64,000 nucleotides of DNA from positions 1 through 64,000 of the forward strand of contig JAEKKJ010000011.1 in the NCBI GenBank assembly GCA_019510435.1, read 5' to 3'. The position numbers and the translations under genes are program-made. Position 1 is the first letter of the stretch; each line of letters starts with the position of its first letter. Below are positions 42,921 to 52,425 of this stretch, one piece after another. The stretch comes from Caulobacterales bacterium. Its GTDB lineage: Bacteria; Pseudomonadota; Alphaproteobacteria; Caulobacterales; Caulobacteraceae. The notes under the pieces were generated by a model that was not told the DNA's origin, made no database searches, and worked only from the letters and a program-made list of their open reading frames with translations.

Positions 42921-45900
42921 ATGATCGGTCCGCTGATCGAGGGAGCCATCAAGCGGCGCAAGGTGGTGCTGGGCGTCACCGCGATCGCCTGCATCTTCGG
43001 CTTCTTCGCCTACCTTTCCATGCCCCGCGAGGCGCAGCCCGACATCAAGCTGCCCTACATCTTCATCGCCGTGCCGTTCCCGGGCGTCAGCCCCGAGGAC
43101 GCCGAGCGCCTGCTGATCAAGCCGCTGGAGGTCCAGCTGCAGACGATCAAGGGCGTCAAGCACATGAACTCGGTGGCCCGCCAGAACCAGGCGATCATGA
43201 CCCTGGAGTTCGACCCCAGCTTCTCCACGGATAAGGCCCTGGCCGACGTGCGCGCCAAGGTGGACCTGGCCCGCGGCCGCTTCCCGCCCGACGCCGAGGA
43301 GCCGATCATCCAGGAGCAGGGCTTCGCCGACCAGCCGATCATCGGCATCGTGCTGTCCGGCCAGGCGCCGGAGCGCGAGCTGACCCGCATTGCCCGCGAC
43401 CTGAAGGAACGGCTGGAAAGCTCGCCCGGGGTGCAGGAGGTGTTCCCCAGCGGCGTCCGCGACGAGCAGCTCGAGGTCACCATCGATCCGCTGCGCATGG
43501 AGGCCTACAACGTCACCGCCACCGAGCTGGCCCAGGTGATCTCGCGCAACAACCAGCTGGTCCCCGCCGGCAACATGCGCAACGCCACCGGCAAGTTCGC
43601 CGTCAAGGTGCCGGGCGTGGTCCAGAGCCCGCAGGACATCCTCAGCCTGCCGATCAAGAAGGCCGGCGACCGGCTGGTGACCGTGGGCGACATCGGCGAC
43701 GTGCGCCGCTCGTTCAAGGAGCCGGACTTCATCACCCGCTTCAACGGCGAGCCGGCGGTGGCGCTGGACGTCTCCAAGCGCAACGGATCCAACATCCTGG
43801 AGACCGTGAAGACGGTCCACCAGGTGGTCGCCGAGGAGTCCCGGCACTGGCCCTCGACGGTCAAGGTCTCCTACACCTACGACCGCTCCGACTTCATCGC
43901 CCGCATCCTGACGATCCTCGAAAGCGGCCTGCTGACCGCCAGCCTGCTGGTGATGCTGATCGTGGTGGGCAGCCTGGGCATCCGCCAGGGCCTGATGGTC
44001 GGCCTGTCGATCCCGATCTGCTTCATGCTGGCCCTGATGGCCATGAACTTCAGCGGCATCACCCTGAACCAGATGGTGATGTTCGGCATGGTGCTGGCCG
44101 TAGGCATCCTGGTCGACGGCGGCATCGTCGTGGTCGAGTACGCCGACCGCAAGATGGCCGAGGGCCTGCCCAAGGAGCAAGCCTTCGCCGCCGCGGGCAA
44201 GCGGATGTTCTGGCCGGTGGTGAACGGCACCCTGACCACCCTGTGCGCCTTCCTGCCGTTCCTGTTCTGGAACTCGATCACCGGGAAGTTCATGAGCTTC
44301 TTCCCCCTGACCCTGTTCTTCGTGCTGGGCGCCTCGATCTTCGTGGCGCTGATCTTCACGCCCGCGTTCGGCTCGCTGTTCGGCGGCAAGTCGGAGACCA
44401 ACGCCACGCACCTGGCCGAGATCGTGAAGTCCGAGCACGGCGACCCGCGCGAAATGGCCGGCTTCATGGGCTGGTACGCCCGCACCCTCACCTATCTGGG
44501 CCGCCATCCCGGGCGCACCCTGCTGGCCTCGACCGCGGTGGTGGTGGGCATCGTCGCCTGGTTCGCCATGAGCCCGCACCGGGTGGAGTTCTTCCCCAGC
44601 GAGGATCCCGAGCAGATCACCATCTATGTGAAGGGCCGCGGCAACCTGGCGCCCGAGGCGCAGGACCAGCTGGTCCACCAGGTGGAGGCTCGTCTCGCGG
44701 GCGTGAAGGGGGTGGAGTCCTACTACGTCCGCTCGGGCGGCTTCACCAGCAACGGCGGCCCCAACTCCGCGCCCAACGACACCATCGGCCGCATCCAGGT
44801 GGAGTTCGTCAAATATGCGCAGTTGAAGACCCTGGGCCTCACCGGCCTGAAGATCACCGACACCATCCGCAGCCGCGTCAGCGATGTGCCGGGCCTGCAG
44901 GTGGAGGTGCGGTTGCCCGAGAATGGCCCGCCCACCGGCAAGGCCGTCCAGGTGCAGCTGACCAGCCATGACCCCGTCGCCCTGGACCGCGCCGCGAACC
45001 TGGTGGACGGCATGTTCGCCCACGACCCGCAGTTCATCGAGCGGGAGGACACCCGCACCTCACCCGGCATCGAGTGGAACCTGCAGGTCGACCGCGAGGC
45101 GGCCGGCCGCTACGGCGTCGACGTCCTGTCCGTCGGCCAGGCGATCCAGTTCCTGACCGGCGGCGTGCTGGTCGGCCGCTTCCGCCCCGACGACGTGCAG
45201 GACGAGCTGGACATCCGGGTGCGCTTCCCGGCGGACTCGCGCAACACCGCCGCCTTCGACCAGCTGAAGATCACCACGCCATCGGGACCGGTGCCGGCCA
45301 GCTACTTCATCCGCCGCGTGCCCGCCCAGCAGGTCACCCAGATCCAGCGGCGCGAGGGCCAGCGGCTGGTGATCGTCCAGGCCAACGTCGTGAAGGGCGT
45401 GGCGGCCAACCAGAAGATCGCCGAGCTGAAGCCCTGGCTGGCCAAGGCGCTGACCGATCCGGCCGTACGCTGGAAGTTCACCGGCGCCGACGAGGAGGGC
45501 CAGAAGGCGGCCCAGTTCTTCGTCATCGCCATGGGCGTGTCGCTGTTCCTGATGTTCGTGATCCTGCTGTGGCAGTTCAACAGCTTCTACGGCGTCCTGG
45601 TGACCCTCTCGGCGGTGATCCTCTCGACGGCCGGCGTGCTTTTGGGCGTGCAGGTGAACCTGGCCCACACCTTCGACTACATATCGGTCATCATGCTGGG
45701 GACCGGCGTCGTGTCCTTGTTCGGCGTCGTGGTGGGGCACAACATCGTGCTCGTGGACACCTTCTACCAGCTGCGGCGCGAGGGCCGATCGGCGGACGAC
45801 GCGGCCATTCGCGCGGCGACGCAGCGCTTCCGGCCGGTGATGCTGACCACCCTCGTCACGGTGGCTGGCCTGCTGCCGCTGATGTTCCAGATCCACCCGG

Positions 45901-46151
45901 ACTTCGGGGCGGGCCTCATCGAGTCGCACGCGCCGGGCTCGGCCATCTGGGTCCACCTCTCGGGCGCGGTGGTCTGGGGGCTGTCGTTCTCGACCTTGCT
46001 GACTCTGGTGCTGACGCCGGTGCTGCTGGCGGCCCCCAAGGTGATGTCGGCCCGCTTCGGCTGGCTGCGCGACCGCGCGCTGGGTCGGCGCCGCGTCCGG
46101 GCGTCGCGCGAGCCCCGCTACGGCGACGACCTGCCCCGGGCCGCGGAGTAG
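42921..46151 (+). CDS. RND efflux transporter permease
   Basis: A 1076-residue proton-driven pump with 12 predicted helices and two large periplasmic loops. The N-terminus includes LSMPREAQPDIKLPYIFIAV; the porter-domain signature SPEDAERLLIKPLEVQLQT is present. The TM4 relay, DD in AcrB, reads ILVDGGIVVVEYADRKM (Asp399, Gly400), and the TM10 position of AcrB Lys940 is His940 (VVVGHNIVLVD). I recall related alphaproteobacterial pumps with VDGA and NNN-type TM10 motifs, so this may be a distinct coupling subgroup. It is co-transcribed with the adaptor. Confidence 0.93.
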   Translation: MIGPLIEGAIKRRKVVLGVTAIACIFGFFAYLSMPREAQPDIKLPYIFIAVPFPGVSPEDAERLLIKPLEVQLQTIKGVKHMNSVARQNQAIMTLEFDPSFSTDKALADVRAKVDLARGRFPPDAEEPIIQEQGFADQPIIGIVLSGQAPERELTRIARDLKERLESSPGVQEVFPSGVRDEQLEVTIDPLRMEAYNVTATELAQVISRNNQLVPAGNMRNATGKFAVKVPGVVQSPQDILSLPIKKAGDRLVTVGDIGDVRRSFKEPDFITRFNGEPAVALDVSKRNGSNILETVKTVHQVVAEESRHWPSTVKVSYTYDRSDFIARILTILESGLLTASLLVMLIVVGSLGIRQGLMVGLSIPICFMLALMAMNFSGITLNQMVMFGMVLAVGILVDGGIVVVEYADRKMAEGLPKEQAFAAAGKRMFWPVVNGTLTTLCAFLPFLFWNSITGKFMSFFPLTLFFVLGASIFVALIFTPAFGSLFGGKSETNATHLAEIVKSEHGDPREMAGFMGWYARTLTYLGRHPGRTLLASTAVVVGIVAWFAMSPHRVEFFPSEDPEQITIYVKGRGNLAPEAQDQLVHQVEARLAGVKGVESYYVRSGGFTSNGGPNSAPNDTIGRIQVEFVKYAQLKTLGLTGLKITDTIRSRVSDVPGLQVEVRLPENGPPTGKAVQVQLTSHDPVALDRAANLVDGMFAHDPQFIEREDTRTSPGIEWNLQVDREAAGRYGVDVLSVGQAIQFLTGGVLVGRFRPDDVQDELDIRVRFPADSRNTAAFDQLKITTPSGPVPASYFIRRVPAQQVTQIQRREGQRLVIVQANVVKGVAANQKIAELKPWLAKALTDPAVRWKFTGADEEGQKAAQFFVIAMGVSLFLMFVILLWQFNSFYGVLVTLSAVILSTAGVLLGVQVNLAHTFDYISVIMLGTGVVSLFGVVVGHNIVLVDTFYQLRREGRSADDAAIRAATQRFRPVMLTTLVTVAGLLPLMFQIHPDFGAGLIESHAPGSAIWVHLSGAVVWGLSFSTLLTLVLTPVLLAAPKVMSARFGWLRDRALGRRRVRASREPRYGDDLPRAAE

Positions 46152-46154
46152 CGG

Positions 46155-46703
46155 TTGGCCGAGGGGCTTTCGCACCGGCTGGCGACACCCGCCGACATCC
46201 CTGCCCTCTCGGCGGTGATGGAGGCCGCCATCGCCGAGCTGCAGCGCGGGTTCCTGGACCCCGCCCAGATCGCCTCCAGCCGCACGATCATGGGCCTGGA
46301 CCGCCAGCTGGTGGCCGATGGCACCTATTTCGTGGTGGAGGCGCAGGGCCGCATCGCCGGGTGCGGGGGCTGGAGCCGTCGCGCCACGCTGTACGGCGGC
46401 GACCACACCCCCGGGCGTGACGCCGCCCTGCTGAACCCCGCCACCGAGGCGGCCCGCGTGCGGGCGATGTACACCCACCCCGACTTTGCCCGCCGCGGGG
46501 TGGGGCGGCTGATCCTGCAGCTCTGCGAGGAAGCCGCCGCCGCCGAGGGCTTCCGGCGGCTGGAGCTGATGGCCACCCTCTCCGGCCGCGCGCTCTATTC
46601 ACAGTGCGGCTATGTGGACATCGAGGCCATCCAGGACTCCCGCGGCGGCGCGGCCGTGCCGTTGGTGCGGATGGGCAAGCCGATCGCGGCTGTGGAACGG
46701 TAG
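46155..46703 (+). CDS. GNAT-family N-acetyltransferase
   Basis: A 182-residue acetyltransferase beginning with TTG (the N-terminus HRLATPADIPALSAVMEAA supports this start). Motif A is RAMYTHPDFARRGVGRLILQ with the acetyl-CoA loop R-R-G-V-G-R, and motif B is LMATLSGRALYSQCGY. It starts 3 bases after the permease stop, so it is probably in the pump operon. Substrate unknown; antibiotic or small-amine acetylation are possible. Confidence 0.85.
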   Translation: MAEGLSHRLATPADIPALSAVMEAAIAELQRGFLDPAQIASSRTIMGLDRQLVADGTYFVVEAQGRIAGCGGWSRRATLYGGDHTPGRDAALLNPATEAARVRAMYTHPDFARRGVGRLILQLCEEAAAAEGFRRLELMATLSGRALYSQCGYVDIEAIQDSRGGAAVPLVRMGKPIAAVER

Positions 46704-46719
46704 GACTCGCCTGACCTAG

Positions 46720-47790
<1,071 letters not shown>

Positions 47791-47795
47791 ATTTC

Positions 47796-48005
47796 GTTCC
47801 TTTCCCACATGGTGGGAAAGGGGGACCGGTCGCCGAAGCCGGCGCAGCCGGCTGAAGAGCGGCTGGTGGAAAGGGCAGGCCACATCCGCGGCGCCACCAC
47901 GGGCCGCCCGGTCGACAAGCGGAGCGTGAGAGTCGCCCTCTCCCCCACGCGCTCTTCGCTGCGCTCGGCGCGCGGTCCCCCTCTCCCACAACGTGGGAGA
48001 GGAAC
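47796..48005. repeat. 210-bp element with ~33-bp terminal inverted repeats
   Basis: The left end GTTCCTTTCCCACATGGTGG, continuing GAAAGGGGGACCG, is nearly the inverse complement of the right end (CGGTCCCCCTCTCCCACAAC and on to GGAAC). Each end is itself a hairpin around CCCAC / GTGGG. It fits between two convergent genes and ends exactly at the hydrolase stop codon. No gene is inside. It looks like a MITE or large REP-type element. Confidence 0.75.
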
Positions 48006-48877
48006 TAGCTGTCCAGGAACCGCCAGACCTCGGCCATGAACAGTTCCAGCTGGTCGTGGTGGGCCCAGTGGCCGGCGCCGGGGATGGTGGCCAGGGCGGC
48101 GTCGTCCAGCAGGGCCATGCGGCCATCTTCGGCGGGGTCGGGGAAGCTGGATTCCGCCCCGCGCACCAGCAGCACCGGGCAGGTGATGCGGCCCCACAGG
48201 TGGTGCTGCTCGGCCGCGCTCAGCCCATCCGGCCCGCCGGCGAAACGGGCGTAGGGGTCGAACTTCCAGGAATAGGTCCCGTCCTCGTTCTGCTGCGCGC
48301 CGTGACGGGTGAGGTGATGGGCCTGCGCCACGCTGAGGTGCTGGTTGGCCTCGCGCATGCGGGCCACAGCGTCCTCGAAGGTGGGATAGCGCCGGTGCGG
48401 CTTGCCGGAGAGGTCGCGGCGCATCTCGATCCAGCTCCGGACCCGCGCCTCCACCGGGTCGGCCTCGCTGGCCTCGATCATGCTGATCGGCGGAATGCCC
48501 TCGATGGCGACAATCCGCGCCACCTTCTCCGGAAACACCCCCGCATAGGCCAGGGCCAGCAGCGCCCCTAGCGAATGGGCCATGATGGTCACCGGCCGCT
48601 CGATCCGCTGGTGGACCAGCTGGGCGATGTCCTGGATGTGGCTCGTCTCGGTATAGGCGCCGCCGATGGCCCAGGCGCTGTCGCCGTGGCCGCGCAGGTC
48701 CATGGCCAGGACGTGATAGCGCTCGCGCATGCGGGCGGCGACCCAGTCCCAGTTGCGGCAGTGGTCGCGGCCGCCGTGGATCATCAGCAGCGGCTCCAGG
48801 CCGTCCGTGCCCCAGTCGACGTAGTGAAGGCGCAGGCGCTGGGAGGTGTAGAAGTGCGAGGTGGGCCCGGCGTTCAT
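48005..48877 (-). CDS. Alpha/beta hydrolase
   Basis: A 290-residue hydrolase. LLMIHGGRDHCRNWDWVAAR is the oxyanion loop, VLAMDLRGHGDSAW follows, the nucleophile is in TIMAHSLGALLAL, the acid is near RGAESSFPDP and the histidine in PGAGHWAHHDQ. It matches the HG-box epoxide hydrolase/haloalkane dehalogenase-type superfamily; substrate unknown. The start MNAGPTSHFY at 48877 is preferred to one 27 codons upstream. Confidence 0.87.
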   Translation of the reverse strand: MNAGPTSHFYTSQRLRLHYVDWGTDGLEPLLMIHGGRDHCRNWDWVAARMRERYHVLAMDLRGHGDSAWAIGGAYTETSHIQDIAQLVHQRIERPVTIMAHSLGALLALAYAGVFPEKVARIVAIEGIPPISMIEASEADPVEARVRSWIEMRRDLSGKPHRRYPTFEDAVARMREANQHLSVAQAHHLTRHGAQQNEDGTYSWKFDPYARFAGGPDGLSAAEQHHLWGRITCPVLLVRGAESSFPDPAEDGRMALLDDAALATIPGAGHWAHHDQLELFMAEVWRFLDS

Positions 48878-48950
48878 GCGGGCGCATCTAAGGCCGCACG
48901 CAGGCCCGGGGCAACGCCCATCGGCGCTCTGCCGGCCGCAGGCCCGATTC

Positions 48951-49026
48951 ACCGCCAAGACGCCAAGAACGCCAAGGCGGTCGACGCCGGCCCGCGCACT
49001 CTTGGCGGGCTTGGCGTCTTGGCGGT
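48951..49026. repeat. Palindromic CCAAGACG repeat
   Basis: ACCGCCAAGACGCCAAG at 48951-48967 pairs perfectly with 49010-49026 (17 bp). Each arm contains tandem CGCCAAGA units. It lies between the ABC exporter gene and the hydrolase gene, both on the minus strand. Confidence 0.8.
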
Positions 49027-49049
49027 CAATAAGGACCTTCGGTCCCGCT

Positions 49050-50801
49050 TCAGGCTTCTCGCGTCTGGCGCCGCCAGAGCGCCGCGTATTCGCCGGTCTT
49101 GGCCAGGAGCTCGGCGTGCGTCCCGCGCTCCACGATGCGCCCCCGCCGCAGGACCAGGATCTGGTCGGCGTCGACGATGGTGGAGAGGCGGTGGGCGATG
49201 ACCAGGGTCGTGCGCCCCGCCTTCACCCGGCGCAGGGTCTCCTGGATCGCCGCCTCGGTGGGGCCGTCCAGGGCGCTGGTGGCCTCGTCCAGGATCAGCA
49301 GCCGCGGGTCGGCCAGGAGCGCCCGGGCGATACCCACTCGCTGGCGCTCGCCGCCGGACAGCTTCAGCCCCCGCTCCCCCACCAGCGTCGCCATGCCGTT
49401 GGGCAGGCCGTCGATGAAGGGGCCGAGTTCGGCGTCGTCCGCCGCGGCGCGCACCTCGGCGGCGGTGGCGTCGGGCCGGGCGAAGCCGATGTTGGCGAAC
49501 AGCGTGTCGTTGAAGAGGGCCACGTCCTGCGGCACCAGGGCCACGGCGCGGCGCAGGGAGTCCTGGCGGATGTCGCGCAGGTCGACCCCGTCCAGCGTCA
49601 CGCGTCCCTCCTGCGGGTCGATCAGGCGCATGGCCAGGCGCACGGCGGTGGTCTTGCCGGCGCCGGACGGGCCCACGAAGGCCACCGTCTCGCCGGGCCA
49701 GGCCGCGAAGCTGACGCCCAGCAGGCCCGACGAGCGCGCGTCGTGCCGGAAGCTGACGTCCTCGAAGCTCAGCGCCGCGCCGCGGTGCCTGGCCGGCGGC
49801 AGGGGCTGGGCGTTCGGCTTGTCCTGGATCTCCGGAACCGCGCCCTGCAGGTCGACCATCTGCTCCATGTCGATGAAGGCCTGGCGGATCTCGCGGTAGT
49901 TGAAGCCCAGCATGCCCAGCGGCGCGTAGAGGTTCCGCAGCAGGGCGGTCGCCGTATAGAGCCCCCCGATGCTCATCTCGCCGTGGACCACATAGACGCC
50001 GGTGGCCACGGTCATCACCGCCGCCCCGATCTGCATGATCAGCGCCTGGGCGCCGTTCAGCATGTTGAGCGAGGTGTTAGCCTGGACGCTGGCGTCGACG
50101 AACTCGCCCATCGCCGCCTGGTAGCCGCCGACCACCCGCCCCTCGGCGCCGAAGGTCTTGATAGTCTCGTAGTTGATCAGGGCGTCCACCGAGAGGCCCG
50201 CCGCGCGGCTGTCGGTCTCGTTCAGGCGGCGCCGGTGGCTGAGCCGCCAGTTGGTGATGCGGAAGGTGATGATCACATAGGCGCCGATGGTGACGAGGGT
50301 GATCGCCGAGAACGCCCAGCCCAGCTTCAGCGCCATGACGCCCAGCGCCAGCACCAGCTCCACCAGGGTCGGGCCGATGTTGAAGACCACGCTGCGGATC
50401 AGGAAGTCGGTGGAGCGCGAGCCGCGGTCGATCACCCGCGACAGGGTCCCCATCTGCTTGGACTGGTGGAAGTCCAGCGAGAGCGCCAGGGCGTGCCCCA
50501 GGCTCTCCACCGCCGCCTTGGCCATGGTGGACTGCGACACCCGGGTGAAGATCGCATCGCGCAGGTAGGGCATCCAGGCGGACGCCAGCGCCATGGCCGT
50601 CGCCGCCAGGGCGCCGGTGACGAACAGGGACAGCGAGACCGGCCCTGCGCGCGGCGCCAGGTGGTTGATGGCGTCCCCCAGCAGCACCGGCGACAGCACG
50701 CCGGCCAGCTTGCCCAGCAGGACCAGGAACAGGGCCCCGGCGATCCGCACGCGCAGCTGTGGCGCGCCCGAGCGCAGCACCAGGCGCCACAGGTCGGCCA
50801 T
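49050..50801 (-). CDS. ABC transporter, fused permease and ATPase (Atm1/MsbA-like)
   Basis: A 583-residue half-transporter. Six helices occupy about 20-300, then the ATPase. Walker A is FVGPSGAGKTTAVRLAMRL, the Q loop is VALVPQDVALF, the signature LKLSGGERQRVGIARALL, Walker B RLLILDEATSALDG, and the H loop VIAHRLS. The segment LSVDALINYETIKTFGAEGR resembles Atm1/HMT1 exporters of sulfur or glutathione compounds. The ATG at 50801 gives a normal length. GTG at about 50842 (VSPPGVKFSF) is an alternative start. Confidence 0.9.
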   Translation of the reverse strand: MADLWRLVLRSGAPQLRVRIAGALFLVLLGKLAGVLSPVLLGDAINHLAPRAGPVSLSLFVTGALAATAMALASAWMPYLRDAIFTRVSQSTMAKAAVESLGHALALSLDFHQSKQMGTLSRVIDRGSRSTDFLIRSVVFNIGPTLVELVLALGVMALKLGWAFSAITLVTIGAYVIITFRITNWRLSHRRRLNETDSRAAGLSVDALINYETIKTFGAEGRVVGGYQAAMGEFVDASVQANTSLNMLNGAQALIMQIGAAVMTVATGVYVVHGEMSIGGLYTATALLRNLYAPLGMLGFNYREIRQAFIDMEQMVDLQGAVPEIQDKPNAQPLPPARHRGAALSFEDVSFRHDARSSGLLGVSFAAWPGETVAFVGPSGAGKTTAVRLAMRLIDPQEGRVTLDGVDLRDIRQDSLRRAVALVPQDVALFNDTLFANIGFARPDATAAEVRAAADDAELGPFIDGLPNGMATLVGERGLKLSGGERQRVGIARALLADPRLLILDEATSALDGPTEAAIQETLRRVKAGRTTLVIAHRLSTIVDADQILVLRRGRIVERGTHAELLAKTGEYAALWRRQTREA

Positions 50802-50957
50802 GGAGCCCCAGAAGCTGAACTTGACCCCCGGCGGGGACACCGCATCCGGCTGGGAAAAGCGGCCGCGCGCGAGGTGGGCGTGACTCAACCGATCAAGCCT
50901 CGGCCGATTAGGCCTCGGCGCGGCGCAGGGTTTGATGGTTGCGGAATCACGGGCTGC

Positions 50958-50985
50958 TTGACACTCCCTGGCCTCACCATAGCTA
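50958..50985 (+). promoter_or_regulatory. Possible sigma-70-type promoter for the LOG-family gene
   Basis: TTGACA (50958-50963) and TAGCTA (50980-50985) are separated by 16 bases, about 60 bases before the gene. The -10 match is weak. Confidence 0.35.
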
Positions 50986-51045
50986 GTTGGGTCTGCGCGG
51001 CGCTGACGCAAGCGAACCGCACCTGTTTTCCTTGGAGTATGCGTG

Positions 51046-51648
51046 ATGGGGCGTGAGAGCCAGCGCCTGGAATCGGCCTGCGTGTTCTGCGGGTCGTCCG
51101 ACGAGGCCGACCCGGAATTCCTCGCCGCGGCCGGCGTTTTGGGCAAGGCCCTGGCCGATGCCGGCATCAAGCTGGTCTACGGCGGCGGCGGCGTGGGCCT
51201 GATGGGCGCGGTGGCGCGCGCGGCGCATGAGGCGCGCGGCGACGTCCTGGGCATCATCCCGACCTTCCTGGTCGGCAAGGAGCGCGCCCTGGAGACGGTG
51301 GAGCACATCATCGTCGACAACATGCATGAGCGGAAAATGCTCATGTTCCAGCGCTCCGACAGCTTCGTCATCCTGCCCGGCGGGATCGGCACGCTGGAGG
51401 AGGTGGTCGAGCTGCTGTCCTGGCGGCGCCTGGACCTCCACGCCAAGCCGGTGGTGTTCTACAACCCGCGCGGCTTCTGGGAGCCGCTGTTCAAACTCTT
51501 CCAGCACACCGTGGACGAGCGGCTGACCCCGCCGGAGTTCATGCAGGCCTGGGTCTCGGTGGATACCGTCGAAGCCGTGGTGCCGGCGCTGCTGGGCCAG
51601 GGCCGCGAGACCTATCCGTCCGAGGCGGCCGTCGGGCGGCGGGGCTGA
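51046..51648 (+). CDS. LOG-family protein (TIGR00730, cytokinin riboside 5'-monophosphate phosphoribohydrolase-like)
   Basis: A 200-residue Rossmann protein. The nucleotide-binding CVFCGSSDEADPEFLAAAGV, the loop VYGGGGVGLMGAV and the catalytic signature ILPGGIGTLEEVVELLSW are all present, with Arg in MHERKMLM. LOG proteins hydrolyse nucleoside monophosphates, and plant homologues release cytokinins. The start may be ATG 51046 or GTG 51043. The hydrolase gene follows after 2 bases. Confidence 0.92.
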   Translation: MGRESQRLESACVFCGSSDEADPEFLAAAGVLGKALADAGIKLVYGGGGVGLMGAVARAAHEARGDVLGIIPTFLVGKERALETVEHIIVDNMHERKMLMFQRSDSFVILPGGIGTLEEVVELLSWRRLDLHAKPVVFYNPRGFWEPLFKLFQHTVDERLTPPEFMQAWVSVDTVEAVVPALLGQGRETYPSEAAVGRRG

Positions 51649-51650
51649 CC

Positions 51651-52415
51651 TTGGACTTTGCGACCAGCGCGGACGGCGTCCGCATCGCCTATGAGACCAC
51701 CGGTTCGGGCCCGCCATTGATCCTGCTGCACGGCGGGGGCCAGTCGCACCGAAACTGGGTCGATGGCGGCTATGTGGCGGCCCTGTCGAAGCATTTCCGG
51801 GTGATCGCCATCGACGCCCGTGGCCACGGCGCCAGCGACAAGCCCACCGCCCGGGCGAACTACGCGATCGAGCGGGTGATGGCGGACGTGCTGGCGGTGG
51901 CCGACGCCTGCGGGGCGGCGACGTTCGACCTCATCGGCTATTCTTACGGGGGCAACATCGGCCGCTACCTGGCCTCGCGCACCGACCGGGTGACGCGGTT
52001 CGTGATGATCGGCATCGGCTTCGGCCCCGGCGTGCCCGAGCACCTGCGCCGTGGCGTCGAGGGCAACCTCTCCCAGTGGGCGCCCGTGCTGGGGCCAAAC
52101 CCGCAGCCGGAGAAGCTGTCGCCGAACCTGCGCGCCGCCTGGGCCGAGCCAGCCACCCGCGCCACCCTGGCGTGGTTCTCGGCCCTGCTGGATTGGCCGC
52201 CGGTGGAGCCGCGCGACCTGCGCTGCCCCACCCTGTGGCTGGTCGGCTCGAAGAACGATGTCGGCGCCCTGGAGAGCCTGGCGCAGTACAGCGGGACCCT
52301 CGCGCAATGGGGCGTAGTCGCCCGCGTGCTGGACGGCCTGAACCATGAGCAGGAGATGAGCGCCTCCGCCCAGGTGCTGCCCGTCCTGGAGCAGATGCTG
52401 ACGCCGCAGGGTTAG
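51651..52415 (+). CDS. Alpha/beta hydrolase
   Basis: A 254-residue hydrolase starting at TTG: MDFATSADGVRIAYETTGSG. ILLHGGGQSHRNWVDGG is the oxyanion loop, VIAIDARGHGASDKP follows, the nucleophile is in LIGYSYGGNIGRYL, the acid in LVGSKNDVGAL, and the histidine in GLNHEQEMSA. Substrate unknown; such proteins include esterases, lactonases and peroxidases. It is probably in an operon with the LOG gene. Confidence 0.87.
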   Translation: MDFATSADGVRIAYETTGSGPPLILLHGGGQSHRNWVDGGYVAALSKHFRVIAIDARGHGASDKPTARANYAIERVMADVLAVADACGAATFDLIGYSYGGNIGRYLASRTDRVTRFVMIGIGFGPGVPEHLRRGVEGNLSQWAPVLGPNPQPEKLSPNLRAAWAEPATRATLAWFSALLDWPPVEPRDLRCPTLWLVGSKNDVGALESLAQYSGTLAQWGVVARVLDGLNHEQEMSASAQVLPVLEQMLTPQG

Positions 52416-52425
52416 CGCGCCGCCC

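Noticed and set aside
41844..45023. 1059-codon open frame on the minus strand opposite the RND pump
   Set aside because: It is antisense to two well-supported genes. Its product is rich in His/Gly/Ala/Arg from reversed GC-rich codons and matches no family.
48951..49026. CRISPR-like array suggested by tandem CCAAGA units
   Set aside because: Units are only about 10 bases with no unique spacers, and they form a palindrome, not direct repeats with spacers.
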